38,084 bases of DNA from Selenomonas sp. oral taxon 126 (GCF_001683335.1 NZ_CP016201.1:209066-247149), one strand, 5' to 3'; shown: positions 24,786 to 32,742, counted from the first letter of the stretch. Notes: generated by a model from the letters alone, not told the origin. A program made the numbers and translations.

Positions 24786-24834
24786 GGGGCTGTTGCACAA
24801 AGTCATTTTGACTCCGTGCAACAGCCCCTTTTTT
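24786..24834. terminator. Strong bidirectional rho-independent terminator
   Basis: A perfect 13-bp stem, GGGGCTGTTGCAC (24786-24798) with GTGCAACAGCCCC (24816-24828), has an inner AGTCA/TGACT pairing, A's before and T's after. It stands between the convergent ends of the Cys-rich protein gene and the chemotaxis gene and can serve both. Confidence 0.92.
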
Positions 24835-24837
24835 CGA

Positions 24838-25362
24838 TTATGCGAGGTTGCGGATATAGTCCTTGAGCTCGTCCGCCGCACGGGTCACGCGCGAGAGGTT
24901 CGCCGTGATCTCCTGCGTCGACGCAGCCTGCTGCTCGCTGATGGAGCCGGTTGTCTCGATGGACTTGGAGATATCCTCGACGGCGCGGTTCATCTCGTTC
25001 AACGTCACCTGAATGCGCTCTGTCGCCTCACGCGACTGCTCGGCGAGCTTGCGCACTTCCTCTGCAACGACGGCGAAGCCGCGTCCCTGCTCACCCGCGC
25101 GCGCCGCCTCAATCGCCGCGTTCAGACCGAGCAGATTCGTCTGCCCTGCAATATTCGTGATGAAGTCGATGACCTTGATCGTGTCGGCGTTGCGCTCCTG
25201 CAGGAACTTCGCCTGCTTCACGGACTCCTGTCCTGCGCTCGCGAGCTCCGTCGCGCTCTTTGCGACCTGCTCGATCGCCTCATAGACCGTCTGCGTCGAG
25301 GTTGCGATCTGCTCAATCGCCTCCAGCAGGCGCTCGTGGTCAATCTTCGTCTCTTCTGCCAT
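24838..25362 (-). CDS. Soluble methyl-accepting chemotaxis signalling protein (signalling domain only)
   Basis: 174 residues, all alpha-helical coiled coil. The hairpin tip is canonical: [26 protein letters not shown] followed by [18 protein letters not shown]. Heptad-rich arms lie on both sides, with [10 protein letters not shown] near the end. There are no membrane segments, HAMP or sensory domain, and the arms are short compared with full receptors. GGGAGGAAGC stands 5 bases before the ATG. It could bind CheA/CheW as a cytoplasmic receptor core, or be an adaptor for another sensor. The gene is alone between a terminator and a mobile element. Confidence 0.85.
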   Translation of the reverse strand: MAEETKIDHERLLEAIEQIATSTQTVYEAIEQVAKSATELASAGQESVKQAKFLQERNADTIKVIDFITNIAGQTNLLGLNAAIEAARAGEQGRGFAVVAEEVRKLAEQSREATERIQVTLNEMNRAVEDISKSIETTGSISEQQAASTQEITANLSRVTRAADELKDYIRNLA

Positions 25363-25483
25363 GTTTTGCTTCCTCCCTGATCCACCCGGATATGAATGAT
25401 TTCGTTACACCTTGCTATGTTTTTATTCAACACATATGAGAAAAACCCTTCTCCAACGAAAAAATTATCTTCGACCCCCTTTA

Positions 25484-25644
25484 GGAATCACTGATAAATT
25501 CAGCACCGCCATCTTAGCGCATCTTTTTTGCCCGCACTTCGTCGGCAAATCCTCCACAGAGCACCACTCTGCGTCCGGTTTGCCTCCTAGTTCGGACGAA
25601 AAAATCTGCGCCAATCTGACGGACTTCATTTTATCAGTGATTCC
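25484..25644 (+). mobile_element. MITE-like palindromic element, copy 2 (161 bp), TSD TTTA
   Basis: Both ends have a perfect GGAATCACTGATAAA inverted repeat. TTTA flanks it on each side (25480-25483, 25645-25648). The right-hand duplication contains the stop codon of the secreted-protein gene read on the minus strand. The interior is nearly self-complementary, with a CAGAG/CTCTG tip. It lies between the chemotaxis gene's upstream region and the end of the secreted-protein gene. Confidence 0.9.
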
Positions 25645-25645
25645 T

Positions 25646-26875
25646 TTATTTTTCAGGCATGAGAATGATGTTCACCGGAAGATTCGACGCACCCGGCGGC
25701 GAGTACTCGAACGATACGGGCTGGGCGCTCGTGTACGTGCCAAGATCGGCGAGCTCTGTATACTGCGTCAGGAAGAGCAGCCCCTCCTCACGTGCCTGCG
25801 CCACATTCGGTGCCTCCGGCAGCGTCTGATCTCCAAAATAGGCACGCGTCGCGGGCGTCTGGACGAGCAGACGCTTCGCACCGCTTTCGGCACGCATGGC
25901 TCCCGCATAGACCCCGCCCAGAGGGCTCAGGAAGTAACGCGTATTCTCGCGCCCCGCCGTCGGAATATTGATCTGATAGAGAATGCCGTAGTTGCCGTAG
26001 TTCACAACGGCGGATCCATCCGTTGCGTCAATGCCGCGCCGATAGACATCGTGGATGTTATCGCCGATCGGGAAGTAGACCGCGCCGTCCACGGTCGGAC
26101 GATAGGGCTTCTGTGCCGTGATGACACGATTCATCCCACGGAACGTCCCGCGCAGTGCGATCTCATCACGCGGCAGCACGCGTGCGATACGCAGAAAAGC
26201 AAAGGGATCGACATCCGCCCCATACATGATAACCGAGACGCGCACGGGCGCATTTGTGTGGAAATCATAGACACCGTAGACGAGCTGTCCCGGTGCCAGC
26301 ACAGTGGTATTCATCTCAGGCACGAGGAGGCGCGGACGCTCCTTCGTCACGTAGATGTGTTCGTTCATCTCGCGCGTGTCGAAATAGCCGATCTGCGTCG
26401 CCTTGCCGACGTGCAGATAGTCCGCGCTCGGCGCTGCCGCAGCCCCGCGCGTCACCGTGACGGTCGCAAGATTCGCCTCCGTCTCGAGGACAACTGCGAG
26501 CTTCTTCGGCTGCGCGGTATCGTTCAGATGATAGTAGAGGATGCGTGCATCATCCGTCACCGTGTCGCGGTAGAGAATGCCGACCTCCTTTACGTACTCA
26601 GGGCTGTCCGAGAAGAGCAGCGTGCCGCCCGTATCATAGGACTCCACCGGCCAGAGGCGCATGAGGCGCGATGTGCCCGGCGAGAACACGCGATTGCGCG
26701 GCAGCTCCGTCGATCCGAGGATGCTCGCAACGCGGTCACGGATATTTTCCTGTGCCGTCCCACGCTCACGCACAACGGTCGTACTGCCGTCATTCTTTGC
26801 CGCATACACCTGTCCCGCCATGCTGACGAGAGCGAGCGTGAGTGCCGCCATTTTCTGAAAGAATCCCTTGTTCAT
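25646..26875 (-). CDS. Secreted protein of unknown function
   Basis: 409 residues. A clear Sec signal (MNKGFFQK, hydrophobic ALTLALVSMAG, QVYA cleavage) sends it out of the cytoplasm. The mature part is rich in beta-type segments and has no Cys. Recognisable stretches are SRLMRLWPVESYDTGGTLLF, YLHVGKATQIGYFDTREMN, TVLAPGQLVYGVYDFHTNAP and YGNYGILYQINIPTAG. I do not recognise a named domain. The ordered repeats of Gly and aromatic residues suggest an extracellular beta-sandwich or periplasmic carbohydrate/envelope protein, but that is a guess. It follows the deacetylase by 24 bases, so a shared role at the envelope is possible. Its stop codon lies in the target duplication of copy 2 of the mobile element. 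Confidence 0.75.
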   Translation of the reverse strand: MNKGFFQKMAALTLALVSMAGQVYAAKNDGSTTVVRERGTAQENIRDRVASILGSTELPRNRVFSPGTSRLMRLWPVESYDTGGTLLFSDSPEYVKEVGILYRDTVTDDARILYYHLNDTAQPKKLAVVLETEANLATVTVTRGAAAAPSADYLHVGKATQIGYFDTREMNEHIYVTKERPRLLVPEMNTTVLAPGQLVYGVYDFHTNAPVRVSVIMYGADVDPFAFLRIARVLPRDEIALRGTFRGMNRVITAQKPYRPTVDGAVYFPIGDNIHDVYRRGIDATDGSAVVNYGNYGILYQINIPTAGRENTRYFLSPLGGVYAGAMRAESGAKRLLVQTPATRAYFGDQTLPEAPNVAQAREEGLLFLTQYTELADLGTYTSAQPVSFEYSPPGASNLPVNIILMPEK

Positions 26876-26899
26876 TTCCCTGCTTTACATTCCCTTCGA

Positions 26900-27763
26900 T
26901 TATAAATCATTACGCAAGACGGCGCGCAGCGCTTCGATCCCCTCGCGTACGCCGTCCGGCAGCTGCGCAAGGCGCGCATTCAGACGTGCGGCGATATCCG
27001 CCTTCATGAGGCGCAGGCGGAACTCCGCGAGCCCGAGACGCGGCGGCGCAATGTTCACGCGATGCAGGAGATACGGATTCGTCTCAAAACTGTTCAGCCC
27101 CGCCTCGCCCGTCACGGCGGTCAGATAGTCCTCCTCGGCGAGCATCGCGACAATGGCCGCATCATACGCACCGTTCGGATAGGAGAAGCTGTAGATCGTC
27201 TTCATCCCCTTCCACTCGAGCATGAGCTTTGAGAGGCGCAGCTCCTCACGCTGTTTATCGGGAGAAAGCGTCGTCAGCGGCAAATGGTTCGCCGTATGGC
27301 TGCCGATCTCCATGCCGCGCCGCTCCATGTCGAAGAGGTTGTCCCATGTGAGGTAGCCCGGCTGCCCGATGTCGTTCGTCACCATGTAGAAGACCGCCTT
27401 CATGCCGCGCTCCTCGAGCATCGGCAGGACGACGCGATAGTTGTCCTCATAGCCGTCGTCAAAACTGAGGATGACGGGCTTCTCGGGCAGGGTCTGCTTG
27501 CCCTTGCGCGCGCGTGCGTAGTCCTGCGGCGTAATCGTCGTATATCCCTCCGCTGTTAGGTAGTCGAGCTGCTCGGCAAAGTCCGCAGGAGGCACGACGT
27601 AGGGTCTTTCCTCTGCGGATGGATTCTCCTTCACCATATGGTACTCGAGGATGGGAAAGCCCTCCTCCGGCGTCGCCGTCAGCACCCAGCCCGCAAGCGC
27701 CGCGAGCAGGAGCACGGGTAGCGGCAGCCCCTTCGAGAGAAGCCGCACAATTCCTCTGATCAA
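26900..27763 (-). CDS. Membrane-anchored polysaccharide deacetylase
   Basis: 287 residues from a TTG at 27763, with AAGGAGGT 8 bases upstream. An open frame runs further 5' into the mobile element but has no reason to be used. An N-terminal hydrophobic helix (LPLPVLLLAALAGWVL) anchors it outside the cytoplasm. The NodB domain has ILEYHMVKEN, PVILSFDDGYEDNYRVVLPML (Asp pair), AVFYMVTNDIG, MEIGSHTANHLPLTTL (zinc His pair) and YSFSYPNGAYDAAI. It would remove acetyl groups from peptidoglycan or another envelope sugar. It seems once to have been directly coupled to whiA; the element now separates them. Confidence 0.87.
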   Translation of the reverse strand: MIRGIVRLLSKGLPLPVLLLAALAGWVLTATPEEGFPILEYHMVKENPSAEERPYVVPPADFAEQLDYLTAEGYTTITPQDYARARKGKQTLPEKPVILSFDDGYEDNYRVVLPMLEERGMKAVFYMVTNDIGQPGYLTWDNLFDMERRGMEIGSHTANHLPLTTLSPDKQREELRLSKLMLEWKGMKTIYSFSYPNGAYDAAIVAMLAEEDYLTAVTGEAGLNSFETNPYLLHRVNIAPPRLGLAEFRLRLMKADIAARLNARLAQLPDGVREGIEALRAVLRNDL

Positions 27764-27781
27764 ATCTCTATACCTCCTTAG

Positions 27782-27942
27782 GGAATCACTGATAAAATGA
27801 AGTCCGTCAGATTGGCGTAGATTTTTTCGTCCGAACGAGGAGGCAAACCGGACGCAGAGTGGTGCTCTGTGGAGGATTTGCCGACGAAGTGCGGGCAAAA
27901 AAGATACGTCAAGATGGCGGTGCTGAATTTATCAGTGATTCC
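27782..27942 (-). mobile_element. MITE-like palindromic element, copy 3 (161 bp), TSD TTAG
   Basis: Same 15-bp inverted ends as copy 2 and opposite orientation to copies 1 and 2. TTAG stands on both sides (27778-27781, 27943-27946). It lies between whiA and the deacetylase; the final ten residues and stop of whiA are read from it, and the deacetylase ribosome binding site starts at its other edge. The tip is CAGAG-TGGTG-CTCTG. Confidence 0.9.
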
Positions 27943-28853
27943 TTAGCCGCCCTGCAGATTTTCCGCAGGCGGTGGCTCATACCCGACTTGCTGATGTGGC
28001 AGAGCGCCGCGAGCTCCGCCATGCTGATCTCAGGATGCGCGCGGCGCATCCGGGCCGTCTCGCGCAGATCCTCGGAGAGCGTCGTGAGACGCCCCGCCGC
28101 TGCAAGGCGCTCAATCGCCGCCAGCTGCTCCGCCGCCGCATCCACGGCGCGCTGCAGATTTGCCGTCTCCACATTGACGAGGCGGTTCACCTGCGCGCGC
28201 ACCTCCTTCAGATTGCGTGCAACCTCGATCTGCTCCGCCGCCTCCTCCGCGCCGATGAGCGCGAGGAAGTCCATGACGGCATCCCCCTCCTTGAGGTAGA
28301 CGACGTAGCTGTCGCGCCGATCGGTCAGACCGACGGGGAAATGCAGCCGCCGCAGGAGTGTGTGGAGAGCGCGCCCCATTGCTGCACTCTTCGACGCAAT
28401 CTCGAGGTGACAGCTCGCCTCGGGACGGTTCACGCTGCCGCCGCCGAGGAACGCGCCGCGCAGATACGCCGCGCGGCAGCATTTCTTGCGAATCAGCGCC
28501 ATATCCGTTCCCGTGAGGGCGGCTCCATCGCGCAGCCCAAGGCGCGTGAGGAGCGGCGTGACCGCCGCCCCCGCCGCAATGTTGACAATGTACGTGCGCC
28601 GCCGCAGCTGCGGCGTGCGCTCCATCGCAACCGTGGTCTCGATCGCCGTGTCCATCGTGCGCAGGAGTCGGATCACACGGCGTGCAACGGCGGCACTTGC
28701 CGCCTCGAACCGCAACCCGAGGCCGTGCTCCCCGTCTGTCACCATCGATGCGCCCATGCGCAGGAGCGCGGCGAGCTCCGCCGTCTGGCAGCAGACACGC
28801 TCCTCGTCCGTGCGCGAGAGCGCATTCTTTACATCCGAGGCAAACGACGGCAT
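27909..28853 (-). CDS. whiA: DNA-binding protein WhiA, C terminus altered by a mobile element
   Basis: 314 residues. The N-terminal LAGLIDADG-like part has AYLRGAFLGGGSVNRPE and YHLEI-like CHLEIASKS; the C-terminal helix-turn-helix has RETARMRRAHPEISMAELA and ISKSGMSHRLRKI. WhiA is a conserved Firmicute/Actinobacteria protein tied to cell division and chromosome handling. It follows yvcK with one base between, the known rapZ-yvcK-whiA order. The tail ESLINSAPPS plus its stop comes from copy 3 of the mobile element. Without the insertion the frame would read AAKEV and stop. The HTH is complete, so the protein probably works. Confidence 0.93.
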   Translation of the reverse strand: MPSFASDVKNALSRTDEERVCCQTAELAALLRMGASMVTDGEHGLGLRFEAASAAVARRVIRLLRTMDTAIETTVAMERTPQLRRRTYIVNIAAGAAVTPLLTRLGLRDGAALTGTDMALIRKKCCRAAYLRGAFLGGGSVNRPEASCHLEIASKSAAMGRALHTLLRRLHFPVGLTDRRDSYVVYLKEGDAVMDFLALIGAEEAAEQIEVARNLKEVRAQVNRLVNVETANLQRAVDAAAEQLAAIERLAAAGRLTTLSEDLRETARMRRAHPEISMAELAALCHISKSGMSHRLRKICRAAKESLINSAPPS

Positions 28854-28854
28854 C

Positions 28855-30150
28855 TCAGCTCACCCGAAGATCGTAGATCATGCGCATGACATTGCGGCTG
28901 AGCTTGTCGGGATCATGCCGCACGGCGTCCGACTGGCTGATGATGTCCGCTGCAACAAAGCCGATGCCGAGCGCGTTGATTGATGCCTCATCTACGGCGA
29001 CGGGCAGAATGCCCTCCGCCGCGTACTTTTCGCGCAGCTCATCCGAGATGGGGGCACTGTTGACGAGCATAAAGTCGATCGCGCCGCGCCCCGCGTGCTT
29101 GATGATCGCCTCGGCATGCATGGACGCCGTATAGCCGTCCGTCTCGCCGGGCTGCGTCATGACGTTGCAGATGTAGATCTTGAGCGCGCGGCTTTTCCGC
29201 AGCTCCTCCGCGACACCATTCACAAGGAGATTCGGCATAATGCTCGTATAGAGGCTGCCGGGTCCGAGGATGATTGCGTCCGCCGAACGAATTGCCTCGA
29301 GCGCGGACGGCACAGGCGCGACATCCTGCGGATGAAGGCGGACGCGGCGGATGCGCCCCGGCACCTCGGGGATGTGGGACTCGCCCTCGACGACCGTACC
29401 GTCCTCGAGGATTGCATCGAGACGCACGGACTGTTTCGAGGCGGGAAGCACGCGCCCCTTGACCGCGAGAACCTTCGAGGACTCGCGCAGCGCCGTCTCC
29501 ATATCGCCTGTGACCTCCGCCATCGCCGCGAGAAAGAGATTGCCGAAGCTGTGGCCTGCGAGATTGCTCTGCCCCTCGAAGCGGTGCTGAAAGAGTTTTT
29601 CCATCAGCGGCTCGGTGTCGGCAAGCGCAACGAGACAGTTTCTGAGATCGCCGGGTGGGATGATGCCGAGTTCCTCGCGCAGGCGTCCCGACGAGCCGCC
29701 GTCGTCCGCGACCGTCACCACCGCCGTCACATTGCTCGTCAGTTCCTTGATGCCGCGCAGGAGGACGGACAGCCCGTGGCCGCCGCCAATCACCGTGACC
29801 GCAGGACCACGGCTGAGGCGCGTCTTTTCATAGACGAGGTCGACGAGGCGTGCAGATGTGCCCTCCGGCATGAGCGCCGTGATGACGGAGCGGATGATGT
29901 GCCGCGTCGCGAGCAGCATGAGGCCGCTGCCGACGGCGAGGATGAGCGCACCTGCAATCGCCGTAAAGCCGTAGCTGTAGCTGCCCTGCCACGTATAGAC
30001 GAAGCGGAAGATCGCCTCTTCGATGCTGTCGATGTATTTGTAGTTGAAAATCAGGGCGACCCCGAGGCCGACGCAGAGCGTCCCGATCGCAAAGACGAAG
30101 AGCCAGCGCTTGAAGCCCATGCCGGGGTAGAACCATTTCATCAGATGCAT
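28855..30150 (-). CDS. yvcK: Gluconeogenesis factor YvcK (CofD-like), membrane-anchored form
   Basis: 431 residues. Residues 13-35 and 60-85 are two hydrophobic helices; the catalytic-type domain starts near 115. It has VTVIGGGHGLSVLLRGIKEL, VVTVADDGGSSGRLREELG, PPGDLRNCLVALAD, FGNLFLAAMAEVTGD, and SADAIILGPGSLYTSIMPNLL. These are diagnostic of the YvcK/CofD-like group, which binds a nucleotide sugar (UDP-GlcNAc) in Bacillus and affects carbon flow and cell shape. The two N-terminal helices are absent from B. subtilis YvcK but are common in Negativicutes and clostridial types (from memory). Three bases follow rapZ; one base precedes whiA. Confidence 0.92.
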   Translation of the reverse strand: MHLMKWFYPGMGFKRWLFVFAIGTLCVGLGVALIFNYKYIDSIEEAIFRFVYTWQGSYSYGFTAIAGALILAVGSGLMLLATRHIIRSVITALMPEGTSARLVDLVYEKTRLSRGPAVTVIGGGHGLSVLLRGIKELTSNVTAVVTVADDGGSSGRLREELGIIPPGDLRNCLVALADTEPLMEKLFQHRFEGQSNLAGHSFGNLFLAAMAEVTGDMETALRESSKVLAVKGRVLPASKQSVRLDAILEDGTVVEGESHIPEVPGRIRRVRLHPQDVAPVPSALEAIRSADAIILGPGSLYTSIMPNLLVNGVAEELRKSRALKIYICNVMTQPGETDGYTASMHAEAIIKHAGRGAIDFMLVNSAPISDELREKYAAEGILPVAVDEASINALGIGFVAADIISQSDAVRHDPDKLSRNVMRMIYDLRVS

Positions 30151-30153
30151 GTG

Positions 30154-31065
30154 CTATCCCTCACTCACATGCTCATGCACCTCATTCTTCATGAGGTCGC
30201 GATGCTCGAGATGCGCCGCATAGCTGCCCTTGATCCGATCGTAGAGATGCTTTGCGATGAAGACGCTGCGGTGCATGCCGCCCGTGCAGCCGATGGCAAT
30301 GACGAGCTGACTCTTGCCCTCCTTCACGTACTGCGGCAGGAGGAAGTCGATCAGACCGTCGAGGTGCTGCTCGAATTTCTGGGTCACGTCCCACGACTCG
30401 ATGTAGGAGGAGACCTGCGGAACGGTACCGCTCTTGTTGCGCAACGAATCCACATAGAACGGATTCGGCAGGAAGCGCACGTCAAAGACAAGGTCGGCGT
30501 CGAGCGGAATGCCGTACTTGAAACCAAAGGAAAGGATGTTGACGTTCATCTCCGCGTCCCTGCCCGGCGTATCGTAGTGCTGGCGGATAATATCGCGCAG
30601 CTCTGCCTTGCGCAGACGGGATGTGTCGATCAGCTGCGTCGCACGCGCACGAATCTCTGCGAGCTGCCCGCGCTCGCGCGTCACGCCCTCCGAGATACGC
30701 GCGTCCGGTGCGAGCGGGTGGGGACGGCGCGTCTCCTTGTAGCGGCGGATGATGACACCATCAGACGCCTCAATGAAGAGGAGCTCATAGGCAACATCCC
30801 CCGCATCGAGCTCGCCGAGAACGCGCACGAAGTCGTCGAAGAACTCGCGACTGCGCGTGTCCACAACAATCGCCACGCGGTTGATCTGCCCATGCGTCTC
30901 GCGGCAGAGATCGATGAATTTCGGAATGAAGACCGGGGGCAGGTTGTCCACACAGAAATAGCCCAGATCCTCCATATAGCGCGCGGCAAGCGATTTGCCG
31001 CCGCCCGACAGCCCCGTCACGATCACGGGGCGGAACTTCTCCGCCGCTCGTTTCACGTCTGCCAC
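30154..31065 (-). CDS. rapZ: RNase adapter / nucleotide-binding protein RapZ
   Basis: 303 residues from GTG 31065 (GAGGTGA upstream). Walker A is TGLSGGGKSLAARYMEDLG (18-25), followed by FCVDNLPPVFIPKF, RRYKETRRPHPLA and, near the C terminus, FGFKYGIPLDADLVFDVRFLPNPFY and AIGCTGGMHRSVFIA. These are family hallmarks. In E. coli it directs RNase E to the GlmZ RNA and senses glucosamine-6-phosphate; in Firmicutes (YvcJ) it binds nucleotides and its RNA role is less clear. It sits at the head of the rapZ-yvcK-whiA set and follows the Cof-type phosphatase by 9 bases. Confidence 0.94.
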   Translation of the reverse strand: MADVKRAAEKFRPVIVTGLSGGGKSLAARYMEDLGYFCVDNLPPVFIPKFIDLCRETHGQINRVAIVVDTRSREFFDDFVRVLGELDAGDVAYELLFIEASDGVIIRRYKETRRPHPLAPDARISEGVTRERGQLAEIRARATQLIDTSRLRKAELRDIIRQHYDTPGRDAEMNVNILSFGFKYGIPLDADLVFDVRFLPNPFYVDSLRNKSGTVPQVSSYIESWDVTQKFEQHLDGLIDFLLPQYVKEGKSQLVIAIGCTGGMHRSVFIAKHLYDRIKGSYAAHLEHRDLMKNEVHEHVSEG

Positions 31066-31074
31066 AGTATCACC

Positions 31075-31869
31075 TCACAGTACGAATTTCTCAATCGCAA
31101 GCGCGATTCCGTTTGCGTCGTTCGACGCCGTTATGTAGCGCGCCCGCTCCTTTGCCCCCGGAAGGCCGTTCTCGGGCACAACGGAGAACGCCCCCATCTC
31201 GAGCATCTCATAGTCATTGTCCGCATCGCCCGCAACCATGACCTCATCAAGTGTCAGCCCCATCGCATCCGCGAGCGCCGCAACACCGACCGCCTTGTTG
31301 ATGCCGGGCGGGTTGATGTCGACACTCGTGCCTGTGTTCTGCTGCGGCACAAGCTGATCGCCGAAGCGCTCCTGCACCGCACGCACATAGGAGCCGATGC
31401 CCTCGTCCAGCTCGCGCAGGACGAACTGGGGCACGTTCTCCGTATAGCGCAGGTAGTCGCTGCCGACGCCGTTCACCGTGAAATGCGCCGTCGTACGATA
31501 GGCGGCAAAGTATTCCTCGCGGTACTCGGGCGCGTAGATCTCCGTGCCGATGTACCAGTTCACGTACCAGTCGCGCTCGTAGGCAAATGTCAGGAACTCG
31601 CGGGTCAGCGCGGGATCGAAATAGCGTGCAAAGACGGGCTCGCCCTCCGCCTTTCCGACATAGCCGCCGTTGCAGCAGATGACGGGCGCATCGGAGGCGA
31701 GCAGTCGTGCAAAGTAAACGGCCGAGCGCAGCATGCGCCCCGTCGCAATCGTCACCGTGACGCCGCGCGACATCGCACGCGCGAGAATGTCCTTTGTGCG
31801 CGTCGTGATCTTCTTGTCCGATGTGAGAAGCGTCCCGTCCAAATCGAGCGCAATGAGTTTGATCGCCAT
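31075..31869 (-). CDS. Cof-type HAD-IIB phosphatase, with unusual C-terminal loop
   Basis: 264 residues. Motif I is ALDLDGTLL (Asp9, Asp11), motif II TIATGRM, motif III Lys in GINKAVGV, and motif IV AGDADNDYEML. A cap domain lies between residues 80 and 190. Cof-type enzymes dephosphorylate sugar phosphates, FMN or pyridoxal phosphate. The loop after motif IV normally reads like AMGNA; here it is SVVPENGLPGAKERA. That is a real deviation in an otherwise normal protein. It starts 4 bases after the second Cof gene stops, so the two are tandem. Confidence 0.85.
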   Translation of the reverse strand: MAIKLIALDLDGTLLTSDKKITTRTKDILARAMSRGVTVTIATGRMLRSAVYFARLLASDAPVICCNGGYVGKAEGEPVFARYFDPALTREFLTFAYERDWYVNWYIGTEIYAPEYREEYFAAYRTTAHFTVNGVGSDYLRYTENVPQFVLRELDEGIGSYVRAVQERFGDQLVPQQNTGTSVDINPPGINKAVGVAALADAMGLTLDEVMVAGDADNDYEMLEMGAFSVVPENGLPGAKERARYITASNDANGIALAIEKFVL

Positions 31870-31873
31870 TGTT

Positions 31874-32707
31874 TCAGTCCTTCATCGGCACGGGTGCATC
31901 CGCCCCCATGCCGAGCACGTAATGATAGATTGCCGCAGCAAGCCCGTTCTCCGCGCAGGAGAGCGTCTCGTAGTCCGTCACCGCTTTGACCTCGGGGAAG
32001 GCGTTCCCCATCGCAATGCTCCTGCCCGCCGCCTTCAACATCGGCAGATCGTTGTACGCATCGCCGATCGCCATGGTGTCCTCGATGGCAATGCCGAGCT
32101 TCGCGGCAAGCGATGTCAGCGCCGATGCCTTGGAGATTCCCTTCGGCACAATCTCGATGAGACAGTCTGCCGAGCGCGTCACATCCACCCGATCGCCGAA
32201 TGCCGCAAGCACCGCCTTCGAGCGCGTGAGTGTCACAGGCAGTTCCTTCGTCACGAGCAGCAGCTTGCAGTTCCCTGCCGTATGGGCAAACATGCCATCC
32301 CAGCCGACCGCCTCGCCTGTGAGCTTCTGCGAGTTCTCATAGAAACGCGACTCATCACATGCCGTGACATAGCGCAAAACGCCGCCGCTGTAACTCTGGA
32401 TGTACCAGTCGCGCTCCTGACAGAACGCGATGATGTCATGCGCGAGCGCCGCGTCAATCGTATGCTCTTCGTAGACGCGTCCGCTCGGGCTCTTGATGAG
32501 TCCGCCGTTGTACGAGATGATCGGCACGTCCACGCCGAGCGCCTGTGCAACGGGCAGCGCCGCCTCGAACATGCGTCCCGTCGCAATCGTCACGACAACC
32601 CCCGCCTCCGTCGCACGGCGCACCGCCGCAATATTCTCCGCCGAGACCACATTGCCGTCCGGCAGCATCGTCCCGTCCAAATCCGATACAAACAGCTTTA
32701 CCGCCAT
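31874..32707 (-). CDS. Cof-type HAD-IIB phosphatase
   Basis: 277 residues from ATG 32707 (AGGAGGG about 8 bases upstream). The longer frame 5' of this runs toward the divergent promoter and is unlikely. Motifs are VSDLDGTML (Asp9, Asp11), TIATGRM, Lys in GISKASAL and IGDAYNDLPML followed by the canonical SIAMGNAFPEVK. The cap lies between about residue 80 and 185 and includes CQERDWYIQSY, a phrase partly shared with the next gene (ERDWYVNWY), so the two are probably paralogues by tandem duplication. It begins the long minus-strand operon. Substrate unknown. Confidence 0.87.
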   Translation of the reverse strand: MAVKLFVSDLDGTMLPDGNVVSAENIAAVRRATEAGVVVTIATGRMFEAALPVAQALGVDVPIISYNGGLIKSPSGRVYEEHTIDAALAHDIIAFCQERDWYIQSYSGGVLRYVTACDESRFYENSQKLTGEAVGWDGMFAHTAGNCKLLLVTKELPVTLTRSKAVLAAFGDRVDVTRSADCLIEIVPKGISKASALTSLAAKLGIAIEDTMAIGDAYNDLPMLKAAGRSIAMGNAFPEVKAVTDYETLSCAENGLAAAIYHYVLGMGADAPVPMKD

Positions 32708-32742
32708 TTCGTCCCCCTCCTGTTTCCCCTGTGTTTTATCTG

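Noticed and set aside
25412-26905. A plus-strand open frame of 497 codons across copy 2 of the MITE and the secreted-protein gene
   Set aside because: It crosses a mobile element and runs antisense to a gene with a clear signal peptide; composition is typical of a shadow frame.
27764-27898. Extended N terminus of the second deacetylase running into MITE copy 3
   Set aside because: The added residues come from the mobile element, while a TTG with AAGGAGGT at 8 bases gives a normal membrane-anchor start.
29095-31989. A plus-strand open frame of 964 codons opposite yvcK, rapZ and the Cof gene
   Set aside because: It lies antisense to well-recognised genes in GC-rich DNA, its sequence is Arg/His/Leu-rich with no domain, and it has no ribosome binding site. 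It is a shadow frame.
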